A stretch of 10,587 bases of DNA from Marinobacterium sp. xm-d-530 (GCA_949499045.1 CATEEE010000007.1:1-10587), one strand, 5' to 3'. Shown: positions 1-6,566, numbered from the stretch's first letter. The notes: generated from the letters alone by a model not told the origin. A program made the numbers and translations.

Positions 1-887
1 AGGTTTTCACCGACTCCCGGTAGCTCATGCACCATCTCGATATTATGCTCTGCTAAAACCTTAGCAGGGCCAATGCCGGAAAGTTGAAGTATTTGTGGCG
101 AATTGATCGCACCGGCACTGAGTAGCAGCTCTTTACCAGTTGTCACACTCGCTGCTTGCCCATTAATCATTAGATCGGCACCTACTACGCGTCTGTTTTC
201 GAGGCGAAGCTTGGTGACCTGAGCATGAGTCATAATGGTGAGATTGGGCCGTGCTTTAACCGGGTTAATAAACGCTTTGCGGGCATTCCACCGGATGCCA
301 TCTTTCTGATTAACCGGGAAGTAGCCTGAACCCTCATTATCGCCACGGTTGAAGTCCGTTGTTTTCGGCACATCAATCTCTTCAGCCGCTTCTCGAACCG
401 CTTCAAGAATAGGCCAACTCAAGCGCTGCTCTTGGACGTACAGCTCCCCTTTATCATTGTGGAACTCATCGGCGGGTTGGTAGTGTCTTTCAGAACGTTT
501 GAAGTAGGGAAGAACCTCTTTCCAGCTCCAGCCCTCATTACCCAGTGAAGCCCACTCATCATAGTCGCGCTCTTGGCCGCGCATATAGATCATGCCGTTA
601 ATTGAGGAACAGCCACCCAGTACTTTTCCACGTGGATAAATTAAAGAGCGTCCGTTAAGACCCTCTTCGGCATCAGTCGAGAAACACCAGTCGGTTTTTG
701 GGTTGCCTATACAGTATAGGTAACCCACGGGAACATGGACCCAAAACTGGTTGTCACTGCCGCCCGCTTCAAGCAGAAGCACGCGAGTATTTGGATCTTG
801 GCTTAAACGGTTGGCTAATACACAGCCGGCTGAACCTGCGCCAACGATGACGTAATCGTAAGTTCCAAGATCTTTCACTGCAGACAT
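1..887 (-). CDS. GMC-family FAD-dependent oxidoreductase (choline/alcohol dehydrogenase-like), N-terminal part
   Basis: The first 295 residues are visible; the gene runs off the left edge (family members are usually about 530-560 residues). The start is ATG at 887, with AAGGAT about 7 bases upstream. Residues 16-21 (GAGSAG) form the FAD-binding glycine loop, followed by LLLEAGG at 37-43. Residues 87-99 (GKVLGGCSSINGM) are the first GMC signature, and GAINSPQILQLSGIG at 259-273 is the second. Family knowledge: GMC enzymes oxidise alcohols, including choline, with FAD; BetA-type members are often membrane-associated. The substrate cannot be told from this sequence. The divergent neighbour is a LysR regulator rather than the TetR-type BetI usual for choline operons, and no betB is in view, so I would not call it betA. 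The catalytic His/Asn region lies outside the window. Confidence 0.93.
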   Translation of the reverse strand, partial: MSAVKDLGTYDYVIVGAGSAGCVLANRLSQDPNTRVLLLEAGGSDNQFWVHVPVGYLYCIGNPKTDWCFSTDAEEGLNGRSLIYPRGKVLGGCSSINGMIYMRGQERDYDEWASLGNEGWSWKEVLPYFKRSERHYQPADEFHNDKGELYVQEQRLSWPILEAVREAAEEIDVPKTTDFNRGDNEGSGYFPVNQKDGIRWNARKAFINPVKARPNLTIMTHAQVTKLRLENRRVVGADLMINGQAASVTTGKELLLSAGAINSPQILQLSGIGPAKVLAEHNIEMVHELPGVGEN

Positions 888-988
888 GGCGTTATCCTTT
901 TCGTACTAATTGTTTTGTTTAGAATGATATGATTATTTGTGCAGTTAATTATGATTATTTTGTATATTTATTGTGCTAAATTGCACAT
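888..988. promoter_or_regulatory. Divergent GMC oxidoreductase / lysR control region
   Basis: This 101-base AT-rich spacer separates two divergent starts. It contains a perfect inverted repeat TGTGC-N6-GCACA at 972-987 that ends one base before the lysR ATG. A further TGTGC half-site lies at 938-942, 34 bases upstream of the first arm. A near-direct repeat, ATGATTATTTGT (929-940) and ATGATTATTTTGT (951-963), recurs every 22 bases. LysR-type regulators commonly bind such a spacer, repress themselves and activate the divergent gene; assigning these repeats to this LysR is inference. I could not pick clear -35/-10 pairs on either strand. Confidence 0.55.
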
Positions 989-1900
989 ATGGTTGATGAT
1001 AAATTGAACTGGAATGACTTACGTTACTTTCTCGAGGTAGCTCGTGCGGGGCGATATCTTTCGGCTGCAAAGCGAATGGGTGTTAACCATACAACGGTTT
1101 CGCGTCGAATAGCCGCTCTTGAAGATGCTTTGCAGACCCCCCTGTTTGAGGCGGATGAAAAAGGTTTGCATCTCACTCCGGCAGGGGAGGCAGTTTTGCC
1201 TTTGGCGCAGCAGTGTGAAGATATCGCGGTATTGACCAAAGAGAGAGTGGCTACCGATCAGCGATCACTCTCTGGAAATCTCAGAATTGGGGCGCCTGAT
1301 GGTTTGGGTAACCTATTTATTGCCAATCAATTAACCCAGTTTGTACACCGTAACCCGGATCTAAATGTACGTTTAGTGCCCGTACCGCAAAACCTTAATC
1401 TGATAAAACGCGAAGTCGATATTGCGATCACTTTAGAACCTTCAGAGAGGCGGGATATCCATTGTAAGAAGTTGACGGACTACCAGCTATTTCTCTATGT
1501 CAGCCGAGAGTATCTCCAGAAAAATGACGTCGATTTGGAGGATATTCAATCGATCAAACAGCACCCATTTGCCGGTTATATTCCCGATATCCTCTACACA
1601 GAACAGTTAGGTTTTAACCGATTAATTGATGACCAAATGATTGAGCGTTTTCAAGGGGCAACCGTGATGTCCCAGTTTCAATTTATTGCAAACGGTGGCG
1701 GTTTTGGGGTCTTGCCCCATTTTATGGTGCAGGGTGATCCAAGGTTTATTCAGGTACTGCCTGATGAGATTAACTTTATTCGAAGTTATTGGATACTGAC
1801 GCCTCTGGAGTTGAGACGTCGTGCCAATGTGCGATCTATCTCTACCGAGCTAGAGCAGTTAATTGCGCAGCATCGCGATCAGTTTTTACCGCGTTCTTGA
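989..1900 (+). CDS. LysR-family transcriptional regulator
   Basis: A 303-residue protein of normal LysR length. Residues about 7-66 are the winged helix-turn-helix, with the recognition-helix stretch NHTTVSRRIAALE and the wing ending in LTPAGE. The rest (about 93-295) resembles the periplasmic-binding-protein-like effector domain, beginning GNLRIGAPDGLGN. It is divergent from the GMC oxidoreductase, so it probably controls that gene and itself in response to the enzyme's substrate or product; this is inference from context. The ATG at 989 is the only plausible start: an in-frame stop lies 12 bases upstream (977-979) and the next Met falls inside the HTH. There is no Shine-Dalgarno sequence before it, because the palindrome at 972-987 occupies that position. 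Its 3' end overlaps the convergent ribE by 22 bases. Confidence 0.93.
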   Translation: MVDDKLNWNDLRYFLEVARAGRYLSAAKRMGVNHTTVSRRIAALEDALQTPLFEADEKGLHLTPAGEAVLPLAQQCEDIAVLTKERVATDQRSLSGNLRIGAPDGLGNLFIANQLTQFVHRNPDLNVRLVPVPQNLNLIKREVDIAITLEPSERRDIHCKKLTDYQLFLYVSREYLQKNDVDLEDIQSIKQHPFAGYIPDILYTEQLGFNRLIDDQMIERFQGATVMSQFQFIANGGGFGVLPHFMVQGDPRFIQVLPDEINFIRSYWILTPLELRRRANVRSISTELEQLIAQHRDQFLPRS

Positions 1901-2493
1901 AGGTATCGTTCTACCGTATCGACAATCGCTTGCGTTTGAGGGTCGATCTCAAGGTTGATTAGATCACCGACCTTAGCTTGGCCAAACAGTGTGCGTTCCA
2001 AGGTTTCTGGGATGAGCCAAACTGAGAAGCGGTCCTCAGTCACTTGAGTCATCGTAAGACTACAACCATTTAACCCAACAAATCCCTTATCCAACAGGTA
2101 AGGTGCCCATTGCTTGGGGCGATCAAACTCAACTCGGCAGTTTGTCTCAGTTTTGTCGATCGCTGTTATCGATACTCGGTCACAAATATGGCCGGACATT
2201 AGGTGTCCACCAATCTCATCACCAATCTTAGCGGCTCGCTCAAAGTTGACCTTTGATCCAACCTCTAAGGCCCCAAGGTTGGATAGCTCTAATGTCGATT
2301 GGATCGCATCAAAGGTCGCTCTGTACCCTTCAAACGAAGTAATCGTTAAGCAGGTACCATTTAGGCCGACGCTGGCTCCAATTTGGAAGTTATCACAACA
2401 GTCAGCCGGAAATTCAAGCTGCAGTGTCATAAAGTTATCAGCTGGGGTTAGCGCAGTGACTGTCGCCACGCCTTGAACAATTCCAGTAAACAT
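1879..2493 (-). CDS. ribE: Riboflavin synthase alpha chain
   Basis: A 204-residue enzyme that dismutates two 6,7-dimethyl-8-ribityllumazine molecules to riboflavin plus a pyrimidinedione, the last step of riboflavin synthesis, in the cytoplasm. It has the typical duplicated lumazine-binding architecture. Domain 1 starts MFTGIVQG and carries NGTCLT (45-50) and GGHLMSGHI (95-103). Domain 2 carries GFVGLNGCSLTM (138-149), IPETLERT (161-168) and the conserved end EIDPQTQAIVDTVER. An upstream in-frame extension to 2553 exists but is rejected, because MFTGIVQ is the universal N-terminus and AAGGAAG precedes this ATG by about 8 bases. The gene stands alone, without ribBA or ribH beside it, and no FMN riboswitch is visible in the 80 bases upstream. 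It ends inside the lysR 3' end on the other strand. Confidence 0.97.
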   Translation of the reverse strand: MFTGIVQGVATVTALTPADNFMTLQLEFPADCCDNFQIGASVGLNGTCLTITSFEGYRATFDAIQSTLELSNLGALEVGSKVNFERAAKIGDEIGGHLMSGHICDRVSITAIDKTETNCRVEFDRPKQWAPYLLDKGFVGLNGCSLTMTQVTEDRFSVWLIPETLERTLFGQAKVGDLINLEIDPQTQAIVDTVERYLQERGKN

Positions 2494-2573
2494 TATTGAT
2501 TCTTCCTTTAGCTTTAGCAGTCCGAAAGCTAGCATGGGACGTAGATAAAGCAAACAGTTATAGGTTTAACAGC

Positions 2574-3455
2574 ATGCACGTTCTTTTGACAGGTGGTACA
2601 GGATTTATTGGTGAAGCGGTCGCTAAGGCACTCATTGCTCGAGGCGATCTAGTCACTCTATTGATACACAAACGACCCTCGAAGGTTGCTGGCGCTCAAT
2701 CAATATCAAATCTGTCAGAAATTAACTCACCGGTTGATGCTGTCGTCAATTTAGCGGGCTTACCGATCGCCGATAAACCTTGGACCAACTCGCGAAAAGT
2801 TGCACTGCGTGCCAGTCGTGAAGGCATTACGGGACAGTTGGTTCGTTGGATCGCTCAGCAAGAGGTTAAACCCAAGGTGTTATTGAGCGGCTCTGCGATC
2901 GGTTTTTACGGTGCGACTCGCAGTGATCGGGCTCTGTCTGAGTCGGATCAACCTCTGATTCAAGATTTCTCCAGAGAACTGTGCCAGAGCTGGGAGCAGA
3001 TAGCGCTTGAGGCAGAACAGGAGGGTGTCAGAGTTGTACTGTTAAGAACGGGTATTGTTCTTGGTAAGGGCGGAGCCCTAAAGAAAATGCTACCCGCTTT
3101 TAAATTGGGGTTGGGTGGCCGTATTGTTGATGGTCAACAGATGATGTCTTGGATACATCTGGACGATGAGATTAACGCCATCCTGTTTTTGATCGATAAC
3201 CCTGATGCCAGCGGTCCGTTTAATTTAACGGCACCTAACCCAGTCTCTAACCAGGAATTTACTGCGGTGCTTGGCAAGGTTTTGAAACGCCCAACTCTAC
3301 TTCCAATGCCAGCATTAATGCCGAAGTTGATGCTCGGTAAAGAGGGGGCCGCACTGCTAACCGATGGTTTGTCAGTGGTTCCATCCAGATTGACTGAGCA
3401 TGGATTTGAATTCAAACACCCTTCATTAGACAAGGCTCTAGAGACGATTATCTAA
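2574..3455 (+). CDS. yfcH: YfcH-like NAD(P)-binding SDR-family oxidoreductase (epimerase family, DUF1731 C-terminus)
   Basis: A 293-residue protein, close to E. coli YfcH (about 297). Residues 6-13 (TGGTGFIG) are the N-terminal Rossmann dinucleotide loop and NLAGLPIADKPWT (59-71) is a family hallmark. FYGATR (111-116) replaces the usual SDR Tyr-x3-Lys. RTGIVLGKGGALKKMLP (158-174) and MSWIHLDD (191-198) are strongly conserved in this group, and residues about 246-290 form the DUF1731 tail. The physiological reaction is unknown; some databases label relatives SulA-like, which nothing here supports. I place the start at 2574, where the Rossmann fold begins; the reading frame extends upstream to 2496, but those 26 residues do not resemble the family. 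The preceding AGG is a weak ribosome site. It ends 4 bases from the convergent channel gene, with no visible terminator between them. Confidence 0.93.
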   Translation: MHVLLTGGTGFIGEAVAKALIARGDLVTLLIHKRPSKVAGAQSISNLSEINSPVDAVVNLAGLPIADKPWTNSRKVALRASREGITGQLVRWIAQQEVKPKVLLSGSAIGFYGATRSDRALSESDQPLIQDFSRELCQSWEQIALEAEQEGVRVVLLRTGIVLGKGGALKKMLPAFKLGLGGRIVDGQQMMSWIHLDDEINAILFLIDNPDASGPFNLTAPNPVSNQEFTAVLGKVLKRPTLLPMPALMPKLMLGKEGAALLTDGLSVVPSRLTEHGFEFKHPSLDKALETII

Positions 3456-3459
3456 AAAT

Positions 3460-4311
3460 CTAATCTTTAGGTGAGCGCTTTTCGGACTCAAGAGTTTGAA
3501 TCTGTTCTAACGAAGTGACGGCCTTGCTGAGGTTTTGTTCTATTCGCTCTAAGCGAGCCTCAAGCATTTGAAGGCGTCTCACCATGGCGTCTTCGCGGTC
3601 GTTTTTCTGCTCTTCATCTTTTTCGATAAAGAAGACAGAGAAACTGGCGGTGAGCATCGAAAAGATCGCGATCCCAACCAAAATCAGTAGCATGCCAACA
3701 ATACGACCCTCTAGGGTCGTTGGGACAAGGTCACCGTAGCCGACGGTTGTCATCGTCACCCAAGCCCACCAGAAGCCATCAATCGGGTTTTTGAACGCCG
3801 GATCAAGGCCTGAGATAAGGAAAGCGGCTAGGATCAGAAATCCGAGAGCGATGGCTAGTGTCACGCCTAGGTTATGCCTACCCAACACAGAGCGAAGGTC
3901 GCTCGATAGACGGGTGAATATGCTGGCAAAAATCAGCAATCGCAGTGATCTTAATATGCCACTCTGTAAGCCTAAGGCGTTCAACAAGATCGGAATCCCA
4001 GTCAATACGATGACCAGACTCATCCAGTTGCCTTTTAGGTATCGCACACAGTTGTCTACCAACACCAACATAACCACCAGATCTAAGGCAAAAAAGCCCC
4101 ATATTACCCAGTCGTTTAAACCGATGATGGCGAGCTGATCTTGATGGTCAGTGGTTTGAAAATACCAGTCGATCAGTATCCAAAACGCAAGAAAAAGGAG
4201 TGGCCACTCAAAGATTCGGCCCCACTTTTTGGCCTTATGGTTCTCTCTAACATCAACGCCTTGGACTCCTAATATGCCCATTAAACGGTTGTGCTTATTG
4301 TGTTGAGTCAC
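3460..4311 (-). CDS. Six-helix voltage-gated-type potassium channel protein
   Basis: A 283-residue inner-membrane protein. Hydrophobic segments lie at about 33-51 (S1), 66-87 (S2), 96-115 (S3), 148-167 (S5) and 203-229 (S6). The pore loop between S5 and S6 carries the K+ selectivity filter TVGYGD (189-194), preceded by GFWWAWVTMTT. The S4 position (120-141) has basic residues at R121, R124, R134 and R140, fewer and less regularly spaced than in animal Kv channels, so voltage sensing is uncertain. Residues about 229-278 are charged and heptad-like, probably a short cytoplasmic coiled coil for tetramer assembly; there is no RCK/TrkA-N or cyclic-nucleotide domain. The start is GTG at 4309-4311, chosen because AGGAG lies 8 bases before it. 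Converges with yfcH and is divergent from pyrD. Confidence 0.92.
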   Translation of the reverse strand: MTQHNKHNRLMGILGVQGVDVRENHKAKKWGRIFEWPLLFLAFWILIDWYFQTTDHQDQLAIIGLNDWVIWGFFALDLVVMLVLVDNCVRYLKGNWMSLVIVLTGIPILLNALGLQSGILRSLRLLIFASIFTRLSSDLRSVLGRHNLGVTLAIALGFLILAAFLISGLDPAFKNPIDGFWWAWVTMTTVGYGDLVPTTLEGRIVGMLLILVGIAIFSMLTASFSVFFIEKDEEQKNDREDAMVRRLQMLEARLERIEQNLSKAVTSLEQIQTLESEKRSPKD

Positions 4312-4370
4312 CGGTTGATCTCCTGAGTCGATAGATGAATATTATTTATGACAGCGGTGACTTAAGCAAA

Positions 4371-4400
4371 CTGTCATTCAGCATGACCACTCTGTATAAT
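4371..4400 (+). promoter_or_regulatory. Probable sigma-70 promoter of pyrD
   Basis: A perfect -10 TATAAT (4395-4400) lies 18 bases after a -35-like CTGTCA (4371-4376, 4 of 6 to consensus). The predicted start falls in the C/A stretch 4404-4408, giving a leader of about 25 bases. A perfect inverted repeat GTCAT-N5-ATGAC (4373-4387) overlaps the -35 and could be an operator. GCAAAC (4366-4371) resembles half of a PurR box but lacks the other half. Confidence 0.6.
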
Positions 4401-4430
4401 TCGCCCAACTAAAATTTCGTTTGGATAATC

Positions 4431-5468
4431 ATGTTATACGACCTAGCCCGCTCTTTGATGTTTCGCCTAGATGCCGAAAAGTCTCACGACCTTGCCCTGA
4501 GCAGTATGAACTTGGCTGCCGATTTAGGTATGCCGAAGCTTCTAGGTGCGAAAATGGTGGAAGCACCGACGGAAGTTATGGGGATTCGTTTTCCTAATCC
4601 AGTTGGCTTGGCTGCAGGTCTTGATAAAAATGCCGGTGCTATCAATGGATTGGCTGCTATGGGTTTTGGTTTTGTTGAAGTGGGTACTGTGACACCGCGC
4701 CCACAAGCGGGTAACCCTAAACCCCGTCTATTCCGCATTCCTGAGCACAGCGCGATCATCAACCGCATGGGCTTTAATAACCTAGGTGTAGATCGACTGA
4801 TCGAGAATGTCGAAGCGTCTAACTTTAAGGGCGTACTTGGCATTAACATTGGCAAGAACAAAGATACGCCTAACGAAAATGCGGCCGATGATTACCTGAT
4901 CTGTCTGCGCAAGGTCTACCCTTACGCTACCTATATAACGGTTAATATCTCTTCACCTAACACACCGGGCCTTCGTGATCTTCAGCAGGGCGATAGTCTC
5001 AATCTTCTTTTAGATATGCTAAAGAATGAGCAGGCTCGCTTGGCCGGTATTCACGGAAAATATGTCCCGATCGCGATAAAAATTGCGCCCGATATGGATG
5101 AAGAGGGTTTTGTTACGACCGCTAATCTACTTAAAACTTACGAGATGGACGGTGTGATCGCTACCAATACCACCATAGAACGTGGTGGTGTAGAGAACTC
5201 TGAGTTTGCAAAAGAAGCAGGTGGTTTGAGTGGTGCTCCGGTGCGCAACCTGTCGACGCGTGCTATACAAATCTTGGCACGTGAACTGGATGGTGCCTTG
5301 CCTATCATCGGTGCCGGTGGTATCACTGAAGGCTTCGACGCTGTCGAGAAAATTGAGGCGGGCGCTAGCTTAGTTCAGGTCTACACAGGCTTTATCTACC
5401 GTGGTCCTAAGCTAATCACTGAAGCGGCCGAGGCGATTCGTGATCGTCGCTTGCTGGGGCATCTATAA
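4431..5468 (+). CDS. pyrD: Dihydroorotate dehydrogenase (quinone), class 2
   Basis: A 345-residue FMN enzyme that oxidises dihydroorotate to orotate in de novo pyrimidine synthesis and passes electrons to membrane quinone. The N-terminal helices (1 to about 40, MLYDLARSLMFRLDAEKSHD) are the membrane-associating, quinone-tunnel extension that defines class 2. FMN and substrate motifs follow: NPVGLAAGLDKN (56-67), EVGTVTPRPQ (83-92), NRMGFNN (111-117), GINIGKNK (137-144) and NISSPNTPGLR (172-182). Ser175 is the catalytic base expected for class 2 enzymes (class 1 uses Cys). TNTT (245-248), GGLSGAP (264-270) and GAGGI (294-298) complete the phosphate-binding part. The length is close to the E. 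coli enzyme (336). GGAT before the ATG is a modest ribosome site. It has its own promoter and terminator, so it appears monocistronic. Confidence 0.98.
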   Translation: MLYDLARSLMFRLDAEKSHDLALSSMNLAADLGMPKLLGAKMVEAPTEVMGIRFPNPVGLAAGLDKNAGAINGLAAMGFGFVEVGTVTPRPQAGNPKPRLFRIPEHSAIINRMGFNNLGVDRLIENVEASNFKGVLGINIGKNKDTPNENAADDYLICLRKVYPYATYITVNISSPNTPGLRDLQQGDSLNLLLDMLKNEQARLAGIHGKYVPIAIKIAPDMDEEGFVTTANLLKTYEMDGVIATNTTIERGGVENSEFAKEAGGLSGAPVRNLSTRAIQILARELDGALPIIGAGGITEGFDAVEKIEAGASLVQVYTGFIYRGPKLITEAAEAIRDRRLLGHL

Positions 5469-5489
5469 GCTTAAATATTGATGCTCAAT

Positions 5490-5516
5490 AGCCGCTATTG
5501 ATTAGCGGCTTTTTTG
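5490..5516 (+). terminator. Rho-independent terminator of pyrD
   Basis: A 7-bp stem, AGCCGCT (5490-5496) with AGCGGCT (5504-5510), and a 7-base loop are followed by a T run from 5511. It lies 22 bases after the pyrD stop. The hairpin and T run are also coding sequence on the other strand: they encode the last residues of the MsrA-like protein (KKAANQ and stop). No T run follows the hairpin on the minus strand, so it should act only on pyrD. Confidence 0.88.
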
Positions 5517-5986
5517 TATTTGTAGAGTAGGTCTAATGGGATATGGCAGAAGCTATGATCCTCAGGATGGCGTGTCAGTCGATCCTGGTGCTCCTCAGCA
5601 CTTTTGACGTAGTTGGATAGGGGGAGTACCTCAACGGCTAATTGATCATAATCCTCTCGATCTTGAAGAACTCTGATAGCCTCATCCAAATGTTTACTCT
5701 CTCGACTGTAGATCCCTGTTCTGTACTTGGGTCCAATATCTTGGCCCTGATGGTTGATGCTGTAGGGATCGATGATCTCAAATAAACACCCTATCAGTTC
5801 CCTTAACGCTAACTGGTCTGGGTCGAATTGGATTTGTACGCACTCAGCATACCCATCGTATTCTGCGTCTGTTCTATTGGAGCTGCCATTGGCCCGTCCA
5901 GCTTCGGTGGAGATGACACCGGGTAGATGCCTCATGAACTCTTGGACGCCCCAAAGGCATCCACCAGCTAAATAAATTTGTTCCAT
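5495..5986 (-). CDS. msrA: MsrA-family peptide-methionine (S)-S-oxide reductase
   Basis: A 163-residue protein of the short, cytoplasmic MsrA type that reduces methionine-S-sulfoxide in proteins, normally recycled by thioredoxin. The N-terminus IYLAGGCLWGVQEF carries catalytic Cys10 in GCLWG (GCFWG in most MsrA). GYAECVQIQFDP (45-56) and DPYSINHQGQDIGPKYRTGIY (73-93) match the conserved substrate-pocket and Gln-Gly-x-Asp-x-Gly regions. EEHQDRL (131-137) matches the family ExxHQ segment, and C147 in FCHIP is a candidate resolving cysteine. The usual GYAGG loop is replaced by GRANG (30-34), suggesting a divergent subgroup. The start is the ATG at 5986 with only AGAG upstream, so expression may be low. 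It lies downstream of rmf on the same strand but beyond rmf's terminator, and no clear promoter is visible. Its end overlaps the pyrD terminator. Confidence 0.9.
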   Translation of the reverse strand: MEQIYLAGGCLWGVQEFMRHLPGVISTEAGRANGSSNRTDAEYDGYAECVQIQFDPDQLALRELIGCLFEIIDPYSINHQGQDIGPKYRTGIYSRESKHLDEAIRVLQDREDYDQLAVEVLPLSNYVKSAEEHQDRLTRHPEDHSFCHIPLDLLYKYKKAANQ

Positions 5987-6030
5987 TAACTCTGCTTAAC
6001 GTTGTCGATTAGGTCTGAAGGTGAGATCTT

Positions 6031-6069
6031 AAAACGAAAAAGGCTCCTATGGGTATCAATAGGAGCCTT
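6031..6069 (-). terminator. Rho-independent terminator of rmf
   Basis: An 11-bp perfect stem (6040-6050 with 6059-6069) and an 8-base loop are followed, reading the minus strand, by TTT, C, G and TTTT. It lies 17 bases after the rmf stop and before msrA, so it separates the two same-strand genes. There is no T run on the plus-strand side. Confidence 0.85.
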
Positions 6070-6085
6070 CATTAATTAAAGGTTG

Positions 6086-6292
6086 TTAGTGGTAACTTGG
6101 ATTAGCCTGTATAGCTGAAACACCTGATTGGCCATTCCAGTGGGCCTCTCGCCCCTCGCGCCAACCTGTCATCCAGTGGCTGCGTAAGTCTGTCGTTGAT
6201 ACCGGACAATCTGACTGTGATTTACCCTCCAGTCCGGCAGTAAAACCGCGTTTGTATAGGGAATTGCTACGTTCTCGTTTCTGTCTTTTCAT
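6086..6292 (-). CDS. rmf: Ribosome modulation factor
   Basis: A 68-residue basic protein. The N-terminus MKRQKRERSNSLYKRGFTAG matches the RMF family (E. coli begins MKRQKRDR), followed by CPVSTTDLRSHWMTGWREGRE, where the CP, RSxW and GWRE positions are conserved. RMF binds 70S ribosomes near the anti-Shine-Dalgarno region in stationary phase or starvation and promotes inactive 100S dimers. E. coli RMF has 55 residues; this protein has about a dozen extra residues after the GWRE core (ending GQSGVSAIQANPSYH). GAGG about 8 bases before the ATG is a good ribosome site. It has its own terminator and is divergent from rlmL. In E. coli, rmf responds to ppGpp and CRP; I could not identify its promoter here. 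Confidence 0.96.
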   Translation of the reverse strand: MKRQKRERSNSLYKRGFTAGLEGKSQSDCPVSTTDLRSHWMTGWREGREAHWNGQSGVSAIQANPSYH

Positions 6293-6474
6293 ATATACGC
6301 CTCGTATTGAGTGAGTATCTGCTTATGCAGTGATTTTCGGCGACAACAATTGGTAGTCACAATTTATTAATAGACCATTATCGCGATTTAAAGTAATTGT
6401 ATTGCTCAATCTACATTATCCCTCTAATAGTTTTAACCATTTCGCGTTAGCAGCAAAGTCGGCTGAATCAGTGA
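6293..6474. other. rmf side of the rmf-rlmL intergenic region, no gene seen
   Basis: This AT-rich spacer should hold the rmf promoter and leader. Several weak candidate -10 elements occur on the minus strand (a TATTAA with TTACTT upstream; a CATAAG nearer the gene), but none stands out. A short CTGC-TTAT-GCAG repeat (6319-6330) lies in the presumed rmf leader. TGTGA occurs as a lone CRP-like half-site on the minus strand. No small ORF or RNA gene is convincing. Confidence 0.4.
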
Positions 6475-6503
6475 CTTACAGATGAAGCGTAATGCTTTAA
6501 AAT
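6475..6503 (+). promoter_or_regulatory. Probable sigma-70 promoter of rlmL
   Basis: CTTACA (6475-6480, 4 of 6 to the -35 consensus) is 17 bases from TAAAAT (6498-6503, 5 of 6 to the -10 consensus). The predicted start near 6510 leaves a leader of about 57 bases. That leader contains an AT-rich inverted repeat, TGAAAT-N6-ATTTCA (6521-6538), which would form only a weak RNA hairpin. Confidence 0.55.
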
Positions 6504-6566
6504 AGGCCCACTATTACGAGTGAAATTTTTTCATTTCATTCGTCGCTAACCAATCAGAGTGTTCAA

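Noticed and set aside
2494..2553. N-terminal extension of riboflavin synthase
   Set aside because: MFTGIVQ is the conserved N-terminus, and a good ribosome site precedes the ATG at 2493.
2496..2573. Upstream extension of the YfcH-like gene
   Set aside because: The added residues do not resemble the family, and the Rossmann motif starts right after the Met at 2574.
2494..2573. FMN riboswitch upstream of ribE
   Set aside because: The 80-base divergent spacer is too short and lacks the conserved RFN-element helices.
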